Source: Euglena gracilis
Taxonomy: Eukaryota; Euglenida; Euglenophyceae; Euglenales
Length of the DNA stretch: 64,000 nucleotides
Assembly: GCA_039621445.1 (NCBI GenBank)
Contig: CP154954.1
Span: forward strand, 55,052,838-55,116,837
Reading direction: 5' to 3'
The notes below the pieces were generated by a model. It was not told the DNA's origin, did not search any database, and was given only the letters and a program-made list of their open reading frames with translations. Positions 19,187 through 64,000 of the stretch are shown here, one piece after another; the first letter of the stretch is position 1; each line of letters begins with the position of its first letter. Both the position numbers and the translations under genes were made by a program.

Positions 19187-19568
19187 CTCGCTGACCTGTC
19201 CTAATCCCTGGGGGGGGGGGTTGGATGCTGTGAGACTTCTTAACACTTACTGACCCGTCAGTCAGTCAACCTTCTGGGTGGGGGGGAGCGGGGATGAGCT
19301 GGTTGCGCCAACGTGCAGATCACAAATACCAGCTCACTCCTCACAATGCAAAAGCACACATGCACACCCACACGCAACAATACACAAAGCACACAACACA
19401 CAACACACAACACACCACCCACCCACCCACCCACAACAAACCACAACACACACAGACACACATGCCAGCTCTCCCCAAAAAGGGGGCTAGCTGCATTGCC
19501 TCAGATGCTCCCCGATCGCCCCTCTCCTGGAGTTGGCTGAAAGTTGTACATAATGGTTCTGGCAGCCG

Positions 19569-19642
19569 TCTGAGGTGGCAGCACTGAGTCTTAGTCTCTG
19601 AGGTGGCAGCACTGAGCCTTAGTCTCTGAGGTGGCAGCACTC
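19569..19642. repeat. 28-bp tandem repeat, 2.7 copies
   Basis: Unit TCTGAGGTGGCAGCACTGAG plus CCTTAGTC. Just left of it, 19340-19460 is CA-rich low-complexity DNA. The surrounding 19640-21060 is GC-rich and open on both strands (for example VCCKHSPQCPSGRPLL on + near 20870 and a 193-codon frame on -), with no recognised family. Confidence 0.7.
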
Positions 19643-21099
19643 GATGGAGTGCGTTAATGAGGTCTGCGTTGGAGCGTTTATTCTCGAACAGTTTACCCTC
19701 GACCTCCCTGCCAGTCCCGCACACAAACAACACAAACACCACCGACGACCAAACTGCTGCCAGGTGCCACGGTCGTTCCACTGCCCCACGTCCTTCCCTG
19801 TTGTGCATAATCCGTCGCTCCCTCCAACTCCTCTGTGGAATGCAGTGCCAAAGCCATGCCCCATTCGTCTGCAGGGAAGTGGCTGTGAGTCGCTGGCGTG
19901 CAAATCTCGATGGAACTGCAGATACGCTTTTCCACTGGCACTGAGGTGTGAGAGGGGCGAATGACAATTGCCTGCGGAGAGGCCAAATGGTTCAGAAATT
20001 CTGTCTCTATGACGCATATGCAATCACACATCCCCTTTTGACGGATCATTTTGAACATTGGCATCAGGCATTATTATTTTTAAGGCAAAATTTTCAAAAA
20101 ATTTCTAAGGTTTTTTTTAAGGCTTTTTAACCAAACTCGAACCAACGTCGGTCAATGTCGAAAATCAAAAATTTAAAAAACGCATTGTTTCGCGTTCTGG
20201 GTGACAGACAATGTTCCAGCAATGCCAGAAATCATTTTCCCCCCAGAGTTGGCTTGTTTTTGCCTATATTTTGTGGCTTTAATAAGGTTTTTTTTTTAAA
20301 GGTTTAAGGTTTTTTTAAGGCGCCTTAAAAATCTTTTTATGCCTGATTGGCATGCCTTGGATACAACCCCAGAATAAGGCCCAAGTGTGTGCCCTATTTT
20401 AAGCATTCATTTTTGGTCAATAGTAAAACTTTCTGCCAACATTTTTTCCCTGTGACACTGCTTGAATTGGCTAGAAAGAGGCCTCCCTCTCCCACTCCCG
20501 GCCACTTAGTTTGCAATGGCCCTCAACATCTTGGCAGTATTGCAGTCTGCCCCCGGCCACGAAATCCCATCTGGGTGCCGACATTTCGCCACAACGTGGA
20601 TTTTTCCCATCGCAGGTTAAAGGCGCAGGGCGCTTGAGGGCTTGGGCTTGGGCTTGGGGGGTAAAGGTGGCCACTGGCAATGCCTGTCCTGAGCCCACCA
20701 TCGGCTGTGTGCCGATGGTGGCTGTCAGCTGAATTTCGGAATTTCGAGCTACCCTCCGCAGTCCCCCTGCTTTCCCTCGCGCGTTGCAACAAACTCGACC
20801 CGTCCTCCCTGGCGGCCTCTCCGGGGCCGCCTGCCGAAAGCAGCAGCTCCAGGTTGGCAATGTTGTCTGCGGTTTGCTGCAAACACAGCCCACAGTGCCC
20901 ATCGGGACGTCCATTGTTGGGCATGCCCTGTCTCCCTCCCTGGCAGTCCCACCACACCACAACCTTGGGCTGCCTCCTCTACGCAACCAGTTGTGTGCAC
21001 ATGTCCCGTTGCATGCTGAATGGAAGTCGCCCTCGTCAATTCGCTTGCCCAAAGCAGTGCGATCATTCCTTCAGCTTCTTTGGTTCATTGCGTGCCAGC

Positions 21100-21373
21100 C
21101 AGGCTTCTGCTTAAGGGATTGCAGTCCCCCCCCCCCCCCCCCGGGGGCTGGACTGCAGTAGTCCAAATTTGGCTAGTGGGATTTCTAGCAGACCAGTCCC
21201 CAAAATGTGCCAGGAAACTGGATCCAAAATGCTTTCCCCAACTATGGCCAAGATGTGTGACATCAAAATGTTGCCCCCAGCTGTGGCACTAGGTAGTCCA
21301 CTTTTTCCAGTGTCCAGCCGATTGGCTAGCCAGTCCCCCCCCCCCCCCCCCGGGGTCCTTAAGCAAAAGCCTG
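21100..21373 (+). mobile_element. Introner-like element, 274 bp
   Basis: Left end CAGGCTTCTGCTTAAGGG, right end TCCTTAAGCAAAAGCCTG. Flanks GTGCCAGC (21092-21099) and GTGCCAAC (21374-21381), 7 of 8. Shares ends and GGCTAGTGGGATTTCTAGCAG with 34660-35100 and 51523-51942. Confidence 0.8.
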
Positions 21374-22641
21374 GTGCCAACCCCGACACCTTTCTGATCC
21401 CCACAGCTTGCTCATGATCAGGAAAATTGGGCTTCCCCCCCCCTCTCCTTCCAGCACAGTTCTGACAAAGGTCTCCAGATTCCATCATCACCCCTCGTTT
21501 TTGCCCCAGCAGGGCCAAAAGCAAAGCTTCAGCAACATTATGTCACATCAACACAACACGTGAAAACAGAAACACATTCATAACGTTTTTTTATTGTGCT
21601 CTTTAATTTTCAAAAAAGTCGCACAAAAACCTCGTCCGATGGAGATGGGTGCTCATGAGTATGCATGCTCATGAGCAGGTGCACAACTGCATCACAGACA
21701 GTTTTAAGACAAGTTCCTGTTAAAATTTCACCGTTCAAAACATAAGTTTGAAATCAACAGCAAAAAAAACCCTCTCCGTCGTCTGCATTTCTTTGATCAT
21801 CAGCCAGATCATGATCCTTGATGTATTTTGTGCTTATTTAAAAATGCAGTAAATAAGTAAATAAATTGTTTACAAATACAATGAGCAAGATACTCATGAT
21901 TGAAAATTACGGGGAAAATGAATATCATGGAAAAGTATTTGATTGTAAAAGTTTCAATGCCTGGCAGTTTGTAGTGTTTGTTTTGTATTCCAGACCGCAC
22001 CGCTCCTCTGCAACACATTATTCCCTCCCCATAGACAATGGACCGCATCCGTGGCCATTGCCTCCTTGTTACTCGGATTTTCTCACAATTAAGTGCTTTC
22101 CCACGATGTTAGCTCAGTAATTTTTTGTTTCTCCATTGTAATTCCCCCGGAATCTGGTGTTCCTCCACGATACACAACGATGCTCCAGTGATATGCAATT
22201 GAACTCGGGGGGGGGGGGGGCAACGACACACTGGGTCATGGCAACAGTTTTTTTCAGACCTGTGGGGGGGGCTGGGGGTTAGTTTTGGGGTCCAAAAAAT
22301 GCAGGGCAGGGGAAACTGATAAAATGGCCAATTTGGGCTAAAAGTTGCATTTTCGGCATTACATAGCCAAATTTATTAATGCAAATATTGGTCAAATGCA
22401 ATCAAGTTGCCTTGCCCTCCCTTCACTGTACAACCCAGAAATGTGATGATGGTGGTGTGCGCACCTGTTTTTCCTTGAAAATCGTGCAGGGACAAAATTG
22501 TACAGTACAACCTTTCCATATTTCAAAATGCGAAATTCAGGGTTTGGGTCGACAAAAATGTTCACAAGCTCATGTACTCTTGTTTCTGCCGTTGTCTCCA
22601 ATTTGCAGGCTATTCTTTCCCCACTGTCCATCGTCAGCGAA
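21374..22641. other. Spacer upstream of paralogue 2
   Basis: AT-rich, with G runs near 22207 and 22264. This should hold the promoter and 5' UTR of paralogue 2, but I recognise no core promoter motif. A tgcag acceptor at 22604-22608 suggests at least one 5' UTR exon. Confidence 0.4.
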
Positions 22642-56530
<33,889 letters not shown>

Positions 56531-56849
56531 GGGGGGGGTCATGGTCTGGACCCAGGCACATTCTCGGGTGCCCCCCCACGGCCGGTCAGTCACCCTCCCT
56601 TCTCCCTTGCCTCCCTTGGGGGGGCTGCTATGGGCAGGCGGGGGGGGGGGTTCGACCCCAGGTTGGGCCTAGTTCCGGCCCTGGGACCACCTTGGGGGGG
56701 GGGGGGGCTCAGCCAGCAGCCTGTTTCCTGCCAGGCCACATTTTCCAGCCTCCGAGCTGGACTCCCTGCCGGCCCCAAAACCAACAAAAGAGTGGGTCTG
56801 CAAAGTATATTTCAATGCACGGTGGCGTATGGAGGGCTCCGCCGGGGAC

Positions 56850-56945
56850 TGGCACTGCCTCTCTGGTTGCCGAGGCGAGTCCCTGGTCGTGTCTGCGGTG
56901 TGAGGCCCCGTTTGAACCTGCGGCACGGTGCCCCATCCGTTCTGC
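56850..56945 (+). CDS. Conserved block after cyclase: WSCxxC segment, copy 2
   Basis: LVAEASPWSCLRCEAPFEPA in the frame best shared with 13745-13830; the alternative frame ends SGCRGESLVVSAV and TGA in both copies. Could be the receptor C-terminus or a small zinc ribbon of another product. Confidence 0.4.
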
Positions 56946-58475
56946 AACACTCCTTGGCAACGTCCCGAAATGGATGTGTTCTCAGCCAACTCAGCCAAGA
57001 CCCAGACAGACAGAGGCCTGAGAAAGCAGCCTGCCACCGGGATTGGGTTCACGGTTCAAAAATGAGGTTCTCTTCCCTTCCCACTGTTCTTTGACTCTCA
57101 TTGCTGCTTCGGAACCAGCAGGGCAGTCTGCAAGGGATGGTGTTTCTCCGAGCAACCACCTTCACTTTTCACGTCAAGGGCCACCTGGGAACTCAACCCT
57201 GTACTGATAACACCCCAAATGCAACAACCCTGGCGTTTTTATTTGACCCCCAGGGGCACTTTATATTTGGAGGGATCAAACTTTTTGTGTGGTCTCTGTA
57301 ACCGTTTACGGCCTTCAAACGTCGTCAAATAACAATTTTAACAAGATTTTTCCTGTGCACTTCCTAGGTTCACCAGAAAAGCACAAATTTTGCCCAAAAT
57401 GGAGGATTTATTTTGAAGAATTGGTTGACCCATTTTTCACCCTGATTTTTTTGCCCGCTTTTCCCCCTGAATGGCAGCCTTGGTGGCTTTTTGCTGGTAC
57501 GGGCGTTATATTTCGGCAGCCAAACTCCCTGAGGGGACTTTTTTATTTGGGGAGGGCTTCAATGTGTGGGGGGGGGCTCATACCCCCCTGCTCACTTGGA
57601 GAAATAGCAACACTCGATCGCTCTCTGATGAGTCCCCCTGGGAGGTCTGGAACAGCAGATGGACACTTGCCACCCCCTTTGTGTTTGTCACGTGTTTGTC
57701 ATTTTGCCACGCAACAATGGCTGGGGGCGGATGGAGGTATCCCCAGCCCTGGGCCACCCACCGGTGTCGCCTACCAGCGGGTATTTTTTTCACTGGGCCT
57801 CTAACGGTTGAGTTGTGATATGGAGGGGAATGTTTCACATGCATCTGCCAGTAAGGTTCCACCTCAAGTGAGGAGATTAACAGGGTGACACAAATCACAG
57901 TTGACAAAAAATACAGTAAAAATTATGGTAAAAAATGAGGTATATTTTTAAGTTTGGAATTTTTTTGGTAAAACTTGGTTTGCAACCATTTCTTAGCACT
58001 ATTTTGTGGTTTGCATTTGCTTTTCATTGAGCAAACTGAACAAATTCAGGCTGTTTTGCTTTGAAAAGCCATCAAGGATCAATGTTTGCATTTTTGGTCA
58101 TCATTTTCTGGTGAGTCATTTTCATTTTCATTTTCATTTTGCAGCCCTTTTCTGTCGCTTTGGGCTGAGGTTTCACAGCAAAGGGGTGGGGAACTGACAC
58201 TGGTCGAAAATTGCATTAGAGCAAATTGTAAAAAGGGGTAGACTTTAGGCATTCTAGCAAAATTTTGTCTGAGTAATTTTTGTTCACCCTTGTATTGTGG
58301 GTGAAGGAGGCTGGCTCCACAATTTGTGTGGCCTGTCTGCAAGGGTCACCTTTGTCTGGTGCCGACCTTTCTCTTCGTTTTACGTTTCCACCCCAGTCCT
58401 GTTCTGCGTATGTTGTGGGCTGTGTTTGTCTTGTGCCCTCACTGGCGGGTCCCCGCCCTCTCGTCAGTTTCCTGT
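56946..58475. other. Spacer or intron
   Basis: AT-rich, mostly unique. A TTTTCATTTTCATT run sits at 58118-58140. No coding block recognised. Confidence 0.4.
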
Positions 58476-58520
58476 CGTGCCAGAGCACTGTGGCACGCTG
58501 TGTGTCCTGCCCCCCCCCCC
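58476..58520 (+). CDS. Conserved block after cyclase: Cys/Pro-rich, copy 2
   Basis: TCGTGCCAGAGCACTGTGGC is close to 14533-14552. PEHCGTLCVLPPPP in one frame. The copy is shortened by a poly-C run compared with copy 1. Confidence 0.35.
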
Positions 58521-58865
58521 CAGTGCATTGGGCGCATCCAGCGGCTTGTTTCCTACCCAAACCCCCTCTGCGTTGCTGCCGTGCTGTGTAGGGCTGTCGG
58601 GGGATCTGACGCATGGCCGATTCTCGACGTATGATTATTTTGGAGAACCCAGGTTTTCAGTGAAAAATTCCCATTGCTGCCCAATGAAGTTTAATTCCCT
58701 GTGTGGAAATCGTATTCTGAAATCTCTGCATTCGTTTGGTATTCTTCACTGCATTTCGACCACTGGCGGTGGATTTGATGGGACCCAGACAAACAGACGG
58801 ACGACCCAGTCCTCCCAGCCCAGCCCAGACGGCCCCCGCACAGTGTCCACGCCCGGACACTGGAT

Positions 58866-58920
58866 CGCGCGGCACGCTCGCCATGCAGTGGCAGCGTGCT
58901 GCAGGTTCGCGGCAGCCGAC
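58866..58920 (+). CDS. Conserved block after cyclase: GCGCGGCACGCT block, copy 2
   Basis: Counterpart of 14955-15020 (AARSPCSGSVLQVRG or GTLAMQWQRAAG). Frame unsettled. Confidence 0.35.
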
Positions 58921-58929
58921 TGCTCCTGA

Positions 58930-61900
58930 TTAGCCCCCTCGGTGGCTCTGGCCCGGGCCCTTGCTGTCCTAGCAATGTGGCTTGGCGGCCAGCGTTTATT
59001 TTTCCAGAAAATATTTAGACCTGGAGGGGGGGGGGGTCATTTTTTCAACGTGCAACGTCTGCACGTCTTTATTTTTGTTTGTTTTTGCGGAAACCTCCGA
59101 AAATTGTTTGCCCCCCAAAGGCCGCAACAATACACACCATCATTGCCCCTCCTCCCTTTGACAAGCAGGGCTCTTCCAAGCAGGATCTCAACCCCATGGA
59201 AGATGCACCCGCCCACTTTGCCCACCAAATGGCTCCAATTGAATATTTGGGCATTTTTGCAAAATTCCGAAGCTGACACGGTAGGGAAACTATTGATCGG
59301 CTTGCCTTCCTTCAATTACTAACCCAAAAGACCTTAAATTGGAAGAATGGAATGCAATAATCGAGAAAAATTTTGATACAATTGAAAAATCTCATCCACG
59401 TCTTGTGTTGCCTTCTAAATGGCATCGCTGATTAGTATTTTTGGAATGATCTATGCACTCCTGAAATGCATAGAACCCTTTAGTTCTCTAAGAAAATCAG
59501 ACATGTCCTCGTTGAAACGTGGAATGGTCACAACAAAACTTCCAATTCCAGGTGTTTTCTCTATTCAATAAGCGTTTGCATACCCGCGCCCCCCCCCCCC
59601 CCCGGGCAGTTGAACCCCCCAGGCAATTGACGCCCCCGGGCAATTGTCACCTCTGGCTGTGCTGGCTAATTTGTCACCCCGGGAAATTGTCACCCCCTTC
59701 CGTGCTGCCCAATTTGTCACCCCCATTTGCAGTATTGCACTGTGAACTTTCTTTTTGCCGACATGACTCGATTAATCTTCTATTTCGCTACAACGTGCTG
59801 AGAACTTTCGCACATTAAACGCTCACAATATCACGACCATAGCTGCATTTTTCTTGTGTTCATTTGTGTTTCAGATGGTGTTCTTGGTCATTTGGTTTAA
59901 ATGCGGCTTACATGGGTGGGCAATTGGCGCCCCCGGGCAATTGACGCCCCCGGGCAATTGTCACCCCCCTCTGTGCCGGCCAAATTGTCACCCCGGGAAA
60001 TTGTCACCCCCCTCCGTGCTGCCCAATTTGTCACGCGACAATTGCCCGGGGGGGGGGGGGGCGGGTAAGGAATCTCATGCTTAAATTGGTGGCGGAAGCG
60101 ACAATCCAGTGAACCATTGCTACTGGTTTGGCAGCTGCTGGTTTTATAATTGTAATGATGGTTATTTATTGTTTAGGTATTGCTGCTTCTTAACTAAGCA
60201 ACAACAAGAGTTGCCTTCTTTCGGGTGTCAACAATTGCAAAAACATCGTCAGCCGGCAGTAACAAAACCAGTGTATGGGTTAGCAGCAGCTTTTGGTCAC
60301 CGACTTGATGCAAGCATCCCTCACATGTCGACAGGGGATGAGCATTGACGGCAACCCTTCTTATGTCACAACCCCTTATGTCACAACAAAACAAAGCCAA
60401 AGCACAAAAGGTGTAGTGAAAGCAAATAAGTGCAATTTGAGCGCTTTGACGACTCGCATGTCAGGGCGGTGCGCAGCCATTCAAAACAGCGGAGATGGGA
60501 GGACGAGGAGGCAGGGCCATCCAATGGGGCTCAAATCCTATACTTCAAGCTAACTTGTTCCGGTGACCTTGGTCAGTATGACATTGGGCAACAGAATTGC
60601 CGGACAGGAACCTAGAAAGCATGCTATGTGTCAGGAATGAGAAAGCTACAACCAGCGGCATCAAACAGTAAAGACCTTGGCTCAGGCAGTGGTTGGCGAC
60701 AAATGCATAATTTGTCTTGCGATAAAAGTGCAGGAGAAACCATGCTTGAGAGTAGTGCCAAGTATGTCATGTGGTCCGTGCTTCCCTGCCTGGTGGATGT
60801 TGCCCTCATGGACCACTCCAAGTCATCTTCGGAATCTGTTGAGGTGGGTCGGGAATCGAGGATTAGCCAGGATCCCATCCATCCTTGAGGAAACCCTCAT
60901 GCACACTTCATGTGGGAGGATGAAAATAAAATAACAGGCAATGAAATACGACAACAACTGACCATCCCTCACCATCGTACAGGGGGACGAGAATAGCTCA
61001 CTCAAAAGAAGTTTTTTTTTAGATTGGCATTCATATTCACACCTCCACAAAAATCAGAGATAAGAAATGCACATTCGAAAGAAAATGGTGAAGAGAAATG
61101 AGGATTGCAGCCATTTAAGAGCAAGCTGGTGCAGCACTCCTTGTAAACACACACATTTTTTTTGTTTTCCAACATCTGCAAAAAAAACTGCAAAAAAAGA
61201 ATCTCCAAGAACTGCAAAAAAAAAAAACGGCACATCTGCGGTTTTTTTAGGAACAACTGCAAAAACTGCAAAAAACCTGCAAAAATCCCAAAATGTGAAA
61301 ACTGCAAAAATAAATTCAAAACTGCATGGTGCATTTTTTCTCCCTCCTGGAATACCCATTAATTACCCCCCCCCCCCAGAAACTGTCACTTGAAAGATTT
61401 GCCGATACCGGGAACCTGACAACCTACCCTTCACAGGTTGACCGGTGCCAGTGACCCTGACAGTTTCCCGGGCGGCACCCTCACAGTTCCCTGTCAGGGT
61501 CCCTGATGCCAGCCAAGTCAGGCTCATTTTTCATTGACTTTCCCTTAAGATGCATTCTCCGGGCGGGACCATGAAAGTGGGTTCTTAGGCATGGCAGTTT
61601 CCCGGGGGGGGGGGGCACCAGAAAACACAACTGCATGCCCTGGATTGACAAACCAGTCACCTGAAGCCCACAATTTTTGGTACTGAGCAACGAAATAAAA
61701 AATTTAATCCCTTGAAGAACAATTCAAAAGAGGAGTTGTACAGTCTCAGATTTAACAGCCAAATATATTCACAGCTTTCTAATCCGTGGATTCTGGGTCT
61801 TTGAGCCATTTTTGGCCCTTTTAGCCATTTTTCAATGCATTTTCACTCTAAGGAGGTCAAAGTCAATTTAGGCGATTGAATGCACATGTAGTATTAACAT

Positions 61901-63000
61901 CTGTTGCAGAGTACAATACGGCCGAAATTTTTTCTTCATTTTTGGGTCTTTTTGGGCCTTTTTGGCCATTTTAGGCCACGTCACTGTAGGTGCTTGAGGG
62001 GACAGCCCCAGGCAAACATCATTCAGTGCGGTACACCAAGGTTGCCATTTTGCGGTTCACTGTGGACACCAAAAAATCTTTATGGTTCACCTGGGGACAC
62101 CAAGAAAATATTTGTGGTTCACATGTGGATACCAAAATTTTTTCCACCGCCTGCTGACATTTGCATCATCGTTTTTCTCCTCAACAGCAATGAAGCAAGC
62201 TTCTTTGAACATGTTTGCCCAAATGAAAACGAAGCAAAATCAAAGGAAATGCCCGGCCCTTACAATGCCCTATTTAATGGTAATTTGATTTCCCCGCAAC
62301 TCCCCACTTTGCCCGATATATGGCCGATTTACGGCCCAAAACAGCGCGGGAGACTCGCGATTTAGCTGTTTTCGGCCCTTTTTTCAGGTAAAAAAAAATC
62401 AATTTTTCTAAAATTTCTCGAAAGTGGTGGGGAGTCAAAAGAAACGTCCGCCGACCTGAATTGAAGCCCTTTGAAGCCCTATCTAAGGGTATTTTGATTT
62501 CCCTGCAACTCCCCGCCCTGCCCGAGTTACTGCCATTTTTCGGCCAATTTGGGCCATTTTGTGCAGTTTTGGCCTGTTTTGATAGCCGTTTTAGGCCATT
62601 CCTGGGTTAAAAAGGTCAAAAAATATTCGAAAAAAATTCGAAAAAAATTCGAAAACTTTTTTTGCCCGAATTTTTTTTTTTTCGATCCTCAATCAAGTTT
62701 TGTGGGCAACGAAATTTTTTGTGGACACCAAAATTTTTTTGCGGTTTACCTGTGGACACCAATAATTTTTTTGTGGTTCACACGTCTTTTGTGAACCACA
62801 CTAAATGAATGTCTGGCCCTGGGCCACATCTTTCTAGCATGCCAAGTTGGACTGGCAACTTCCTGGCCTGGCAAATGCTTCTCTGTCAAGTCAGCCATAA
62901 CATGGACCCTCACAACATCCAATGCTGGCCGGCACCCTGACAAATTTTTTCAGGACTCACAGTTCCTGTGACGTTCCTGTTGTGTGTTACGTTTACGGGG
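58930..63000. other. 4-kb region of repeats and unrecognised sequence
   Basis: Contains the element 59581-60067, a small open region at 60430-60900 (GDKCIICLAIKVQEKPC, RING-like in spacing but unsupported), CTGCAAAAA repeats at 61180-61310, and two clusters of GGTTCACCTGTGGACACC units (62050-62150 and 62700-62800). I see no gene I can support. Confidence 0.45.
59581..60067. mobile_element. Inverted-repeat element with CAATTG/CCCGGG units
   Basis: Left end TACCCGCG plus a C run and GGGCAGTTG, right end CAATTGCCC plus a G run and CGGGTA. Inside, GGCAATTGTCACCCC and AATTGACGCCCCCGGG recur near both ends. No flank duplication found. Confidence 0.6.
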
Positions 63001-63401
63001 GGTCACATTTACGTGCCCCAATGACAGCAACAAGTTCTGTCGGCCCCCAGAGGTGTGGAGGTGGTCGCTCCGACGCATACCGTCATCCTTGTGCTGGCCG
63101 CCCCTCCAGTGTTTCTCCTCCTCCGTGTCCCACCTGCGTCCCTATTCTGCAGCGTGATGCCAGAGACATTGGCCCTGGGGGATTCGTCCAGATGGCCGCG
63201 CGGCAGAGCACAGTGGTGCTCACGCAGCCTCCCGCTGGCCTGCAGAATTGTTGCAATTACATGTGAGCGTCCCAGCATCCCGGTCGACGGCGGCCATCCC
63301 GAGGCAGCCGGGTCTCACCGCCGTGTCAGTTGTTCAGGTCATGGTATGGGTTTGGGGCCGGCCCGGGGTCCCGCCGGTGCCACGCCGACAACCGCGGGCC
63401 C

Positions 63402-63490
63402 CTGCGCTGCACTGCGCTTCTCAGCCGGGGCCACCGCCATGCCGCTACTCTGTGTGTTGCACAGGGGCTGCACGCCGCAACCACCGCCCC
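63402..63490 (+). CDS. Conserved block after cyclase: LHCA block, copy 2
   Basis: ALHCASQPGPPPCRYSVCC, counterpart of 17164-17262. Upstream 63010-63260 is GC-rich and open in more than one frame, with no recognised match. Confidence 0.4.
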
Positions 63491-63597
63491 CTTGCGGGGG
63501 AGGGGGGGACTCGGCTCCGCCCCTCCCCTGACACATCTGCCCGCACTGCCGCTGTCCCGATGGCCCGCTGGAGTGGACCCGGCCAGGCTTTCCTGTC

Positions 63598-63599
<2 letters not shown>

Positions 63600-63681
<82 letters not shown>

Positions 63682-63861
63682 AGAGGGAGAGAGAAAGTTT
63701 GAGTTTGAGTGCCTTTGACAAGTGCCCACCTTTGGTTGTGTCCCGGGGGAGGGGGGGTCTGACCCGGGTGCCTCCGGGAGGGGTCGTCCTAACTTTGATA
63801 TTCAGTTTGTTGTGTGTGTGCGCGCATGTGTGTGCGTGCGTGCGTGTGTGTGTGTGTGTGC

Positions 63862-63927
<66 letters not shown>
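63600..63927. repeat. (GA)n and (GT)n arrays
   Basis: (GA)n at 63600-63677 and (GT)n at about 63810-63927, separated by unique sequence with a poly-G run. Confidence 0.95.
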
Positions 63928-63929
<2 letters not shown>

Positions 63930-64000
63930 CTTAGACGCTGGGAGGAGGATTCTCCGACCCTGAAAGGTGGAAAACGCCTTCCCCCCTGCCTCACAGTTGC

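Noticed and set aside
20471-21052. 193-codon open frame on the - strand, with overlapping + frames
   Set aside because: GC-rich DNA open in several frames; no family motif, no paralogue inside the window, so no call made.
60677-60934. RING-like Cys spacing (KCIICL ... C ... CGPC)
   Set aside because: His and further Cys of a RING are missing and other frames are equally open.

Overview
The window is eukaryotic nuclear DNA, most probably from a microalga or another free-living protist. Coding information comes in short GC-rich blocks of 40-240 bp separated by long, AT-richer, repeat-laden introns. GT-AG borders are visible at many blocks, and there are no operons or ribosome binding sites. 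The lineage cannot be fixed from the sequence. Introner-rich algal genomes (dinoflagellates, pelagophytes, prasinophytes) are the closest general match, and that is inference.

Almost everything recognisable belongs to one tandemly duplicated gene on the + strand. Paralogue 1 enters from outside the left edge and is seen from its juxtamembrane exon (about 355) to its C-terminal coiled-coil exon (about 12,505). Paralogue 2 runs from a signal-peptide exon at 22,642 to about 56,530. Its predicted product is a receptor: signal peptide, two consecutive PstS-like (phosphate-binding-protein-like) extracellular domains (22.6-33.9 kb and 35.8-43.9 kb), one transmembrane helix (47.4 kb), a coiled-coil and Ser-rich linker, a class III nucleotidyl cyclase-like domain (50.6-55.3 kb) and a short C-terminal helix (56.4 kb). 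Further Cys/Pro-rich blocks conserved between the two units follow each cyclase (13.7-17.3 kb and 56.8-63.5 kb); their gene membership is unclear. I saw no tRNA, rRNA, CRISPR or intact transposase.

The main discovery is in the introns. Many are, or contain, short elements that begin CAGG and end CCTG, carry short terminal inverted repeats, and are flanked by 8-bp direct repeats (target-site duplications). Perfect or near-perfect examples are 2010-2301, 2499-2859, 12817-13078, 21100-21373, 39194-39489, 44175-44611 and 51523-51942. Several introns present in only one paralogue have these borders, while the other paralogue keeps the uninterrupted exon. These are 5235-7083 and 8972-9626 in paralogue 1, and 50674-52930 plus, less certainly, 53433-53836 and 54871-55202 in paralogue 2. 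This is the footprint of introner-type intron gain by a DNA transposon, here occurring independently in two copies of one gene. In one case the two copies were hit 16 bp apart in the same exon.

The rest is repeat DNA: a 2.3-kb tetranucleotide satellite that changes its unit step by step and can fold back on itself (9985-12335), (GT)n, (GA)n and (CACAA)n tracts, a second element family with TAAACCCCCC / GGGGGGTTTA ends, a hAT-like CAGTG-ended element (24908-25345), and dozens of poly-G/poly-C runs of 8-18 bp. Exon ends below are approximate unless a splice site or a duplicated flank is named.
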